From Arthrobacter sp. C9C5 (GTDB lineage: Bacteria > Actinomycetota > Actinomycetes > Actinomycetales > Micrococcaceae), in NCBI RefSeq assembly GCF_013359735.1, contig NZ_JABFMX010000005.1:152319-216318 (forward strand): a stretch of 64,000 nt of DNA, in the 5' to 3' direction. A program made the position numbers and the translations under genes. The notes beneath the pieces are model-generated. The model had not been told where the DNA came from, searched no databases, and was given only the letters and a program-made list of their open reading frames with translations. Below, in pieces: positions 8,949 to 16,440 of this stretch. How positions within the stretch are numbered: position 1 is the first letter of the stretch; the number at the start of each line of letters is the position of its first letter.

Positions 8949-10288
8949 GCAAGCCGCATCTCCTGTACATCGCTTTCGCCTTTCCTCCGAGCACCGCCTC
9001 CTCGGTCTACCGCTGCACGGCGGTGGCTAACGCCCTCGCCGAGGACGGCTGGGACGTTACGGTGCTGACGCTGGACCGGGATATCTGGTCCGAAATCTCC
9101 GGAGTCGACCAGAAGCTTGCCGAATCGGTGGACCCGCGGATCCGGATTGTCCAGGTGGACGATGGCGGCTCCGAAGAGCTGGCCCGCGGTGACCTCCGTC
9201 GCTATTCCCGGTTGCGGATCGAGGCGCCTTACGTGTGGAAGGAAGTGGTGCGGCGCCGGGGCCGGAAGGACTTCCCGGAGGATTTTCACGGCGCATGGCT
9301 TTCCCCGGCCAGCGAGGCGGCCCGGGCCGTCCATGCTGAAAAGCCGGTCGACCTGGTGATGGCGTCTGCGAGCCCCTATGTTGCCTTCGGCGTGGCCCGC
9401 AGCTTGCCGGGGGTGCCGTACATCATGGACTACCGCGACGCTTGGGCGTTCAACACCATCACCGGGGCGGAAGACTTCAGCCGGGGGAGCAGCCGAGGGA
9501 ACCTGGAGGCCAAGTTCCTGGCCGAAGCCGCCGGATCGTGGTTTGTCAACGACCGGATCCGCGACGAATATACGGCCCGGTACCCGGAGTCTGCAGCGAC
9601 GATGCGGGTGGTCGCCAACGGCTTTGATCCCCAGCCGGGGCATGCGGCGCCCGCGGTCCGGCAGACCCGGAACCCGCGTTTCGGCTATCTAGGCACTCTC
9701 CAGTATGTCAACATGCCGATGACCGAGTTCCTGCAGGGGTGGGGCATGGCGTTTCCCGGCGCCGAGGCCCGGGCCACGGCGGTGTTCCGCGGGAAGCTCA
9801 GTGCCTCGGGTGCGGCCGGCGCGGAGATACTTGAGACTTTCGGTTCCGGAACCCCTAATGGCTTGCTCTACGAGGGGCCAATTTCGAAGCGTGACGTGGC
9901 CCGGTTCTACGGCACGGTGGACGCGCTCCTGTTGCTGCTCTCTAGCGGGAAGTACGTGACGGGGGGCAAGACCGCGGAATACCTTGCGACCGGACTGCCC
10001 ATCGTGTCCGTGCACGATCTGGGTAATGCGGCCACGGAGCTTCTTCGGGACTACCCGCTGTGGTTCCCCGCCAAGGACCTGACCCCGGATAGCATCGCCG
10101 CTGCCCTGCGGAAGTGTGCCGAAGCCCTGGCCGATCCGGACACCGCAGCGTGGGAGGCCGCCTGGAAGTATGGCCAGCAATTTGCCCGTAGCGCCATCCT
10201 GGCGCCGGTCATTTCCGATTTGCGTGAGCTCGTTGGCCACCCGCGGCAGAGAGCGCTCGCCGAAGATCAGAGGAACCCCCAGCAATGA
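8945..10288 (+). CDS. Glycosyltransferase, GT4-like
   Basis: The protein (447 residues) opens with LYIAFAFPPSTASSVYRCTAVANALAE-type sequence, the N-terminal acceptor-domain loop typical of GT4 enzymes, and has a C-terminal donor domain including FGYLGTLQYVN and GGKTAEYLATGLPIVS (E-x-L-A-x-G-L-P), where the conserved glutamate contacts the nucleotide sugar. It is a cytoplasmic or peripheral glycosyltransferase of the polysaccharide locus. Start and stop overlap the neighbours by 4 bp each (ATGA at 8945 and at 10285), which points to translational coupling. Specificity cannot be predicted. Confidence 0.83.
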   Translation: MSKPHLLYIAFAFPPSTASSVYRCTAVANALAEDGWDVTVLTLDRDIWSEISGVDQKLAESVDPRIRIVQVDDGGSEELARGDLRRYSRLRIEAPYVWKEVVRRRGRKDFPEDFHGAWLSPASEAARAVHAEKPVDLVMASASPYVAFGVARSLPGVPYIMDYRDAWAFNTITGAEDFSRGSSRGNLEAKFLAEAAGSWFVNDRIRDEYTARYPESAATMRVVANGFDPQPGHAAPAVRQTRNPRFGYLGTLQYVNMPMTEFLQGWGMAFPGAEARATAVFRGKLSASGAAGAEILETFGSGTPNGLLYEGPISKRDVARFYGTVDALLLLLSSGKYVTGGKTAEYLATGLPIVSVHDLGNAATELLRDYPLWFPAKDLTPDSIAAALRKCAEALADPDTAAWEAAWKYGQQFARSAILAPVISDLRELVGHPRQRALAEDQRNPQQ

Positions 10289-10779
10289 ACCAGACCCGCG
10301 ATCTTCGCCTCGGCATCGTCCTGGGCTGCAGCCCGCACCCTCAGGCCACACTGGAAGACCTCTGGAGCCGCGCCTCGGATGCTGCCGAGCCTGCCGGTTT
10401 CCGGCTCAGCGGCACGGCCTTCTACGTCGCTGATCGGGGACAGGTGCCGGTTTCGCCGGATTCTGCGCTGGAGCTGGTGCCCCTCCCGCCGGTTGGCCCC
10501 GGGCGCCTCGACGCGGCCATCGGGGCAGTCGCCCGCAAAGGCGGTCCGCTCGGTGTGGCGGGGCGCCTGGCGCGCGATAACCGAGAGTCCCGCGTGCTCG
10601 CCAGGTCCATAGCGGGCAGGGCGGAGCTGCAGGCGGCGCTGCTGGCGGCCGACGTCGTCGTCGCTGCCGATGTTTCCGCCAACCGGGCCGTCTGGCAGCT
10701 CAGGCGCCGAACTCCCGCCCCGCTGGTTCACGGCCCGATCGCCATGATGCACGCCCTGCGGCGGAAAGCGGAACACTGA
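10285..10779 (+). CDS. Unrecognised 164-residue protein in the glycan operon
   Basis: The ATG at 10285 overlaps the previous stop (ATGA), so the gene is translationally coupled to the GT4-like gene. The protein has no clear signal peptide or membrane segment. The first strand LRLGIVLGCSP and the later AADVVVAADVSANRAVWQLRRR look like pieces of a Rossmann-type half-domain, but no nucleotide-sugar binding motif or second domain follows. It may be a stand-alone acceptor-like half of a GT-B enzyme, a partner subunit, or a decayed glycosyltransferase. Its coding quality (GC-rich third positions, no frameshift) argues for a working gene. No function is assigned. Confidence 0.6.
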   Translation: MNQTRDLRLGIVLGCSPHPQATLEDLWSRASDAAEPAGFRLSGTAFYVADRGQVPVSPDSALELVPLPPVGPGRLDAAIGAVARKGGPLGVAGRLARDNRESRVLARSIAGRAELQAALLAADVVVAADVSANRAVWQLRRRTPAPLVHGPIAMMHALRRKAEH

Positions 10780-10820
10780 GCAGCCCGGGTCGGCGATGCC
10801 GACTGTGGAATACTTGACGG

Positions 10821-11486
10821 GTGAGTCGCACCTGGATAGTCATACCGATGTACAACGAGGCCTCCGTCGTCGGCGGGGTGATCGAGGGACTCCGCCAAGA
10901 GTTTCCCAACGTAGTGTGCATCGATGACGGCAGCAGCGATGGTTCGCAGGCTGTGGCCCGCCGGGCCGGCGCGGTGGTGGTCCAGCACCCGGTGAATCTG
11001 GGCCAGGGCGCTGCGCTGCAGACAGGCTTCGAGTACGCGCTCCAAGACCCCGAACTCGATTGCATCGTGACTTTTGACGCTGACGGCCAACACCGGGTGG
11101 AGGACGCAAAAGCGATGGCTGACCGCATCCGGACGGGCGAAGCTGATTTGGTGCTGGGCTCTCGGTTCCTTGACGGCCGGACCAAACTTTCCCCGGCAAA
11201 GCGGCTGGTTCTGCGGACGGCCGCGATCCAGTCGCGGCTGGCAACCGGAATGGCGCTCACCGATGCGCACAACGGGCTGCGCGCCATCGGGCCGGAGGTC
11301 GCCCGCAAGATCCACCTCACCCAGAACAGGATGGCCCACGCCTCGGAGCTGATCCACCAGGTGTCCGAGATCAACCCGCGCTGGGTGGAACACCCTGTCG
11401 AGATCATCTACACCGATTACTCCAAGGCAAAAGGCCAGTCGTTGCTGAACTCCGTCAATATCATCGCTGACCTTCTGTTTAGGTGA
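10821..11486 (+). CDS. Family 2 glycosyltransferase, dolichyl/polyprenyl-phosphate sugar synthase type
   Basis: The protein (221 residues, GTG start) is a short GT-A enzyme: WIVIPMYNEASV near the N terminus, VCIDDGSSDGS around residue 32-42, and FDADGQH around residues 85-90 (metal site), followed by VLGSRF and HNGLRAI. These are the signatures of DPM1-like synthases that load a sugar onto polyprenyl phosphate. There is no membrane domain in the chain. The next gene is a DUF2304 membrane protein four bases downstream; this pairing is recurrent in actinobacteria and archaea and suggests the DUF2304 protein anchors or assists the enzyme. The sugar is unknown. Confidence 0.87.
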   Translation: MSRTWIVIPMYNEASVVGGVIEGLRQEFPNVVCIDDGSSDGSQAVARRAGAVVVQHPVNLGQGAALQTGFEYALQDPELDCIVTFDADGQHRVEDAKAMADRIRTGEADLVLGSRFLDGRTKLSPAKRLVLRTAAIQSRLATGMALTDAHNGLRAIGPEVARKIHLTQNRMAHASELIHQVSEINPRWVEHPVEIIYTDYSKAKGQSLLNSVNIIADLLFR

Positions 11487-11490
11487 GAAA

Positions 11491-11886
11491 TTGCAGATCA
11501 TAGTCCAAATCGTCCTTGTCCTCGCCGTCATCATCGTCTCGCTGGCGCTCATGCGCGGCGGATCCAATGCCCGGCATCTGGCCATCCGCCGGATCATGCT
11601 GGTGATTTTCGCGTTCGTGGCCGCCCTGTCGATTTTCTTCCCCGAGCTGCTGACCGTGCTTGCCCGGGCCCTGGGCATTGGGCGCGGCACGGATCTTGTC
11701 CTCTACGGGCTGGTTGTCAGTTTCATGGTTTTCATGGCCACGACCTACCAGCGTTTCCGGCACATGGAAACCACGCTCACCCAGCTGTCACGCCGGATCG
11801 CGATTGACGAAACGCCGCGCCCCTGGCTAAAGGATGCGCAGCAGACGTCGGCGGTGTTCTCGGAGCGCATGCAGGAGACAGAGTGA
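11491..11886 (+). CDS. DUF2304 small membrane protein
   Basis: The protein (131 residues) uses a TTG start with an AGGTGAG ribosome-binding site four bases upstream. It has three hydrophobic segments (about residues 2-20, 32-55 and 67-85) and a charged cytoplasmic tail (QRFRHMETTLTQLSRR), the usual plan of DUF2304. Such proteins normally accompany DPM-like GT2 enzymes, as here, and are thought to tether them or form the membrane part of the synthase. The stop codon overlaps the GTG of the following acyltransferase gene, so the three genes form one translational unit. Confidence 0.85.
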   Translation: MQIIVQIVLVLAVIIVSLALMRGGSNARHLAIRRIMLVIFAFVAALSIFFPELLTVLARALGIGRGTDLVLYGLVVSFMVFMATTYQRFRHMETTLTQLSRRIAIDETPRPWLKDAQQTSAVFSERMQETE

Positions 11887-12974
11887 CCGGTCTTCGTACC
11901 CGACCGGCCAGCGAAACGGCCGTAGGTGCGCCTCGCGACTACTCCCTGGACATCCTGAGGATTCTCAGCATTTCCGGCGTCGTAGCCATCCACCTCTTCG
12001 GCTACCTTGTTGGACACGCCGAGCCCCGCTCCCGGAACTGGTGGCTCGCGGCCGGCCTGGATATCCCCTTCATATGGGTTGTGCCGGTCTTCGTGATGAT
12101 CTCCGGAGCCCTCCTGTTGGCGCCTGACAACCGCATCCTGGAACCGCGGTCGTTTTACCGGAAGCGGGCGGCGAGGCTTCTGCCCGCACTCGTTGCGTGG
12201 CACGTGATCTACCTCTTCGGAGTCCGGTGGCTGATGCGCGGCGAGGATCTGGCGCCGGCGCGGGTGGCGCAGCTGCTTCTTGACGGTGCGGTCTTCACGC
12301 AGCTCTATTTCCTGTGGCTGATTCTGGGGCTTTACCTGGTTGCTCCGCTCCTCTCGGACTTCCTCCGGAACGGGGGGCCGCGGCGTGCGCCGATCCTTGC
12401 GGCTGCCCTGCTGGCGGTCACGGCACTGGCTTTCATGGCACCCGGAATCGCCTCATCTTTGGGCTTCGCCAGGCCGATCAGGCTGACTATCTTCACTCAC
12501 TGGCTGCCGTACGTTGGCTACTTCGTGGCCGGCCGTGCCTTGCGGGACGTGCGGCTCAGCGGCCGGTCCCTCTACGCAGTTGTCGCGGCCGCCATTGCCC
12601 TGGCTGCACTCTGCCTCTGGCAGTACGGGCACCGGGAACAAGCCGGGCTCCTGAACGTGGTGGCACCGGTCAGCTACCTCTCGCTGACCGTAATGATGCT
12701 GTCCCTAGCGGTATTCCTCGCAGCCAAGTCCGTCTTCAGTCGCCTTAGGCCTACACCCGCGGCGGCGCGGCGGCTGGTCAGCCTGTCCCGGGCCTCCTTC
12801 GGAGTGTTCCTCATCCACCTGCTCGTCTTTGAGGTCATCAGGCTGAACGTGCCGGCGGTCTACGACGGCAGGTCGATGGTGGCTGGCGTCGCCAGCTACG
12901 CGGTCACCCTCGCCGTGAGCTTCGCCGTCTCTATCCTCGCGTCCCGCATTCGCTTCGTCCGGAACATTTTCTAG
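11883..12974 (+). CDS. Acyltransferase 3 family membrane protein
   Basis: The protein (363 residues, GTG start overlapping the previous stop) has about ten transmembrane helices. The N terminus DYSLDILRILSISGVVAIHLFGYL carries the family histidine in helix 1, and the RKRAARLLPALVAW segment matches the conserved Arg-rich loop (both cited by their key residues). Members move acetyl, succinyl or other acyl groups onto sugars at the membrane. In this locus it probably O-acylates the polysaccharide; the acyl group and site are not predictable from sequence. It ends 80 bp before the next glycosyltransferase. Confidence 0.85.
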   Translation: MTGLRTRPASETAVGAPRDYSLDILRILSISGVVAIHLFGYLVGHAEPRSRNWWLAAGLDIPFIWVVPVFVMISGALLLAPDNRILEPRSFYRKRAARLLPALVAWHVIYLFGVRWLMRGEDLAPARVAQLLLDGAVFTQLYFLWLILGLYLVAPLLSDFLRNGGPRRAPILAAALLAVTALAFMAPGIASSLGFARPIRLTIFTHWLPYVGYFVAGRALRDVRLSGRSLYAVVAAAIALAALCLWQYGHREQAGLLNVVAPVSYLSLTVMMLSLAVFLAAKSVFSRLRPTPAAARRLVSLSRASFGVFLIHLLVFEVIRLNVPAVYDGRSMVAGVASYAVTLAVSFAVSILASRIRFVRNIF

Positions 12975-13054
12975 CGGCGGTTGCCCGTGGGTTGGGTGCT
13001 GCCGGCGGCGGCCCGGCGTGAGGCCGCAGCCTCCGGGTCTGGAATGATGGAGGG

Positions 13055-14200
13055 ATGACTGCCTTGCCCCGACTGCTCATCATCTCCTTCTCACCGATCC
13101 GGTCAGACCCGCGCGTGCTCAAGCAGGTGGGTCTCTTCAGCGGTAAGTATCACCTCATTACCTGCGGTTACGGGGCCGCGCCGGATGGTGTAGACGAGCA
13201 CTTCGCGTTGTCGCCTGATGCGGTCGGTTGGCCTTCGGACCGGATTGGGCTGCTGGGTCGCCGCTACCGGCGCGCGTACAACAAGATGTCCGCGGTCCAG
13301 CAGGCACGAAGGCTGCTTGCAGGCATCTCCGTCGATGTCATCCTGGCGAACGATCTGAACACCCTGCCGTTGGCCTTGGAGCTGGAGCCGAAGTACGGGG
13401 TCCACTCGGACCTTCACGAGTTTGCGCCGAAGGAAAAGGACGATGACCTCAAGTGGCGCCTCTTCGTGGCCCCGTACATGCGGTGGCTCTGCCGCACCTA
13501 CCTGCCCCGGGCCGGCTCTCTCACAACGGTCGCCCCGGGCATCGCCGCGCAGTACACCTTGGACTTCGGGGTCGCGGCAGAGGTGGTTACCAACGCCGCG
13601 CCCTTCGCGCCGGGAACACCCCAGCCTGTTGGCGAGACCATTAGGCTGATCCACAGCGCCGCGGGCCAGCGCTACCGGAAGCTGGAGAACCTCATCGAGG
13701 CGATGCGCAGCGCGCCGTCGGGGGTTGAACTGGACATGATCGTGATGCCCAACGAACCGGATTATGTTGCAGAACTGAAGCAGGTCGCAGCAGACGTACC
13801 TGCGGTGAAGTTCCGCGACCCCGTACCTTATGCCGAGCTCGTGCATACGCTGAGCGGCTATGACGTCTCGTTGGTCTTCCTTCCCCCGACGAACTTCAAC
13901 ATGGAAAACGCCCTGCCCAACAAGTTCTTCGAGGCGGTGCAGGCCCGTCTCGGAGTCATCGTGGGGCCGTCGCCGTCCATGGTGGAAATTGTCAAGCAGT
14001 ACGGCTTTGGGACTGTCACCCCCGACTTCTCGCCGTCCGCGCTGGCGGAGACGATCCAGGCGCTGGACCGCGGACAAATCATGGAGTGGAAGCGCGCGGC
14101 GGACCGGGCCGCCGAGCCGCTGGCAGCCGAATCCCAGCTCAGGATTTGGGAAGGTGCGATCCGTGCCTTGCTGCCAGCCTCCGAGTCAGCCGCGTCCTGA
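13055..14200 (+). CDS. Glycosyltransferase, GT4-like
   Basis: The protein (381 residues) begins LLIISFSPIRSDPRVLKQV, the N-terminal pattern of a GT4-like group in which SDPRV follows the first strand. Other landmarks are ILANDLNTLPLAL, a mid-protein linker, then a donor domain with NALPNKFFEAVQARLGVIVG, whose glutamate is in the position that binds the nucleotide sugar. It is expected to be a cytoplasmic transferase of the polysaccharide pathway. A GGAGGG stretch lies directly before the ATG, so a slightly later start is possible but no better candidate is seen. The GT-C gene follows after 3 bp. Confidence 0.82.
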   Translation: MTALPRLLIISFSPIRSDPRVLKQVGLFSGKYHLITCGYGAAPDGVDEHFALSPDAVGWPSDRIGLLGRRYRRAYNKMSAVQQARRLLAGISVDVILANDLNTLPLALELEPKYGVHSDLHEFAPKEKDDDLKWRLFVAPYMRWLCRTYLPRAGSLTTVAPGIAAQYTLDFGVAAEVVTNAAPFAPGTPQPVGETIRLIHSAAGQRYRKLENLIEAMRSAPSGVELDMIVMPNEPDYVAELKQVAADVPAVKFRDPVPYAELVHTLSGYDVSLVFLPPTNFNMENALPNKFFEAVQARLGVIVGPSPSMVEIVKQYGFGTVTPDFSPSALAETIQALDRGQIMEWKRAADRAAEPLAAESQLRIWEGAIRALLPASESAAS

Positions 14201-14203
14201 TCC

Positions 14204-15826
14204 GTGGAGGTATCGGACGGGACAATGGAGGAGCAGAACCCGACGCGGCGGAAGGGTTCGGCAGGCGCTGTGCTGATAGGCAGCACTGGCTGGGAACGAC
14301 TCCCGTCTGTGGCAGGCAAGCCGCTGCGGTCCGTCGTTGCAGGTTGGTGGACAGTGGCACTCGTCGGCGCGGTAGCTTTTCTCTTTCGTCTCCTGCCGCT
14401 CACGAACTCCCACACAGTGGGCGGATTTCGAGGGTATGACGACGGAGTACATTACGCGTCGGGCGTATATCTGATTTCAGGGGCGCTCCCATATCGCGAT
14501 TTTGTGCTGGTCCATCCGCCGGGGATCAGTGTGCTCATGGCGCCTTTTGCCTGGATAGGCAGCATAACTTCAGACCGCCTGGGAATCGGTCTCGCCAGGA
14601 TTCTCTTTGTGATGATCGGGACTGCCAGCGCCGTGATCGTTGCGTCGCTGCTGAGGTCCCGCGGAGTCGCCGCAACCCTGATCGGTGGCGGCCTTTATGC
14701 CGTTTGGACAGTAGCCAACATCGCCGAACGATCGATCATGCTCTCGGCGCTGTTGAACGTATGCCTGCTGCTCGCCTTGTTGCTTCTGCGAAAATATGAA
14801 AATGACCGCAGAGCGCGCTGGGCGTTACTGGCAGGTGCCATGTTGGGTCTGGGGCTTAGCTTCAAACTCTGGGCCATCATTCCGCTGGTTGTTGTGGCCC
14901 TCTTCGCCGTCGTGCGCTTCGGGCGCCGGGGATTGGTCACGTTTCTTGGCGGGGCGACTTCCTTGGTGCTGGTTGTGGTCGGGCCGTTCTTCCTCGCTGC
15001 GCCGCAGGAGATGTTTCAGGAAGTTGTTCTGGCCCAGCTCGGGCGCTCGGACGGATTGCGCAAAGGTATTGAGCTGCGGCTGCAAAATTTTGTTGGGTCG
15101 CCTGTGCCGGACATTCTGCTCTGGTCCTTGGTGTTGCTGGTGCTCGCCGCAGTTCTGGCGCCCTGGCTCAGTGCCATCCTTGAGCGGCAACCGTTCCTCA
15201 AATCCGACGATGCCCGATGGTGGTCCATTCTCGTTGTTGCCCAGTCAGCGGCCCTGCTGACCTCCGCCAGTTTCTTCGACCACTATCCGAATTTTTCGGC
15301 ACCCGCGATTGCCTTGACCTTGGGCGCCTTGGCCAGCTGGCTGGCCCGGATTTCCGGACGAAGGGCAGGACGGGCCGGACCGGCGATGGTAGCAATCATT
15401 GGCGTTGCGCTCCTGGCGCCGGTCGGAGTTGTAGGGTTTTCGCTGAAACCTGCCCCGTTGAAGGGTGTCAGCCAGACGGCGGTTGCCTCAGCGGTCGCAA
15501 AATATCAGTGCGTATGGTCCCCGTACGCTTATATGTCCATCGTCTCGAATTCTCTTACCCGTTCAGTGGCGAAAGGATGCGGCCCCCTGGTTGATTACTC
15601 CGGAGTGAAGATGATCATCGGACGCGGTCCGAAGGAGAGCGACGCCGTTAGTGCCCTTCGATTAACTGATCAGAACGAAGAGACTAAGCTGGCGGGCGCG
15701 GATGCCGCCGTAGTCGGCGTTCCCCACTCCCGATATCTGATCACCAAAGGGATGGATCAAGTCCTGCGTTCACAGTTCAGGCTCACCATGCGCCGAGGCG
15801 CCCTGGAGGTATGGGTGCGGCGGTGA
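14204..15826 (+). CDS. GT-C fold membrane glycosyltransferase (GT39/ArnT-like)
   Basis: The protein (540 residues from GTG 14204; ATG 14225 is an alternative) has 11 or more hydrophobic segments. The first outer loop carries GYDDGVHYASGVYLIS, an acidic pair typical of GT-C catalytic loops, followed by DFVLVHPPGIS, a strong marker of the GT39-like group. The C-terminal ~100 residues are soluble and probably extracytoplasmic. It should transfer a sugar from a polyprenyl-phosphate donor outside the membrane, which fits the upstream DPM-like synthase. Codon use is visibly richer in A and T than in its neighbours, and a decayed IS110 copy follows, so transfer or recombination at this edge is possible. 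Confidence 0.8.
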   Translation: MEVSDGTMEEQNPTRRKGSAGAVLIGSTGWERLPSVAGKPLRSVVAGWWTVALVGAVAFLFRLLPLTNSHTVGGFRGYDDGVHYASGVYLISGALPYRDFVLVHPPGISVLMAPFAWIGSITSDRLGIGLARILFVMIGTASAVIVASLLRSRGVAATLIGGGLYAVWTVANIAERSIMLSALLNVCLLLALLLLRKYENDRRARWALLAGAMLGLGLSFKLWAIIPLVVVALFAVVRFGRRGLVTFLGGATSLVLVVVGPFFLAAPQEMFQEVVLAQLGRSDGLRKGIELRLQNFVGSPVPDILLWSLVLLVLAAVLAPWLSAILERQPFLKSDDARWWSILVVAQSAALLTSASFFDHYPNFSAPAIALTLGALASWLARISGRRAGRAGPAMVAIIGVALLAPVGVVGFSLKPAPLKGVSQTAVASAVAKYQCVWSPYAYMSIVSNSLTRSVAKGCGPLVDYSGVKMIIGRGPKESDAVSALRLTDQNEETKLAGADAAVVGVPHSRYLITKGMDQVLRSQFRLTMRRGALEVWVRR

Positions 15827-15924
15827 ACCGCGTCGGACGCCTGCGGCCACCCGCTGAACGATCAGGCGTCTTCCATGAACTGTCAGCCGGGCAATAACGC
15901 GGGGCAGGTGGACCTCCGAGTGAA

Positions 15925-16115
15925 ACGTGGGTGAGTAAGGCAGCTCCACATGACCCGGAAGCCCGGTCGTGGTAGTGGCGCCCAGGGACCGCGACGCGCC
16001 CGAGGAGTGATCCGAGGGGACGAGACCAAGGTAAGCGCCGATCGTAGAGCCGGTGAAGCGGGTCCAGCGGCCGATTCCACCGCGAGGCCAAAAGCGCTCA
16101 GCACCGAAATACCGC
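15925..16115 (-). pseudogene. Decayed C-terminal fragment of an IS110/IS116-type transposase
   Basis: Read on the minus strand, the segment encodes RGISVLSAFGLAVE, then after a frameshift IGRWTRFTG and IGAYLGLVPSDHSSG, then SRSLG and, after another frame change, VEAALLTH. This is the order of the conserved C-terminal half of IS110-family transposases, in which an RFTG, LGLVPSEYSSG, ITKTGN, LVEAAW pattern is usual. At least two frameshifts separate the pieces and no intact N-terminal DEDD catalytic region is visible, so the element is dead. No terminal repeats were recognised. It marks an old insertion between the glycan genes and the GH25 gene. Confidence 0.72.
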
Positions 16116-16440
16116 GCGGTCGTCCTCGCGGGTCCACATCAAGTCCGGGCAAGGCAACCCGGACACCCACTCCGCGGTCCCGGCATCGTTGGCGGCCAGA
16201 CTCCGTCCCAATATCTCGCGGGTCTCGCGGTCGATGGCACAGCCCTTCACGCCGCGCGGGAGACATCGAAACTGACGGAAGTACGCGTATTCATGACTGG
16301 GACGTCCAGACATTCAAATGTGCTCTACCAGGCCACACCCGCACCAAGCTGCGGAGAAGAACCCGGATCTGCAACCCACGAACCGCTTTGACCCCGAGGT
16401 TCCAGGCCCGCGTCGTTCCGGCCACCACACTTCATGTCGT
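16116..16440. other. Non-coding stretch beside the transposase remnant
   Basis: About 325 bp between the IS110 remnant and the GH25 gene. Several short frames are open but none has GC-rich third positions, a ribosome-binding site or a recognisable product. It may be further transposon debris. No terminator or promoter is evident. Confidence 0.5.
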
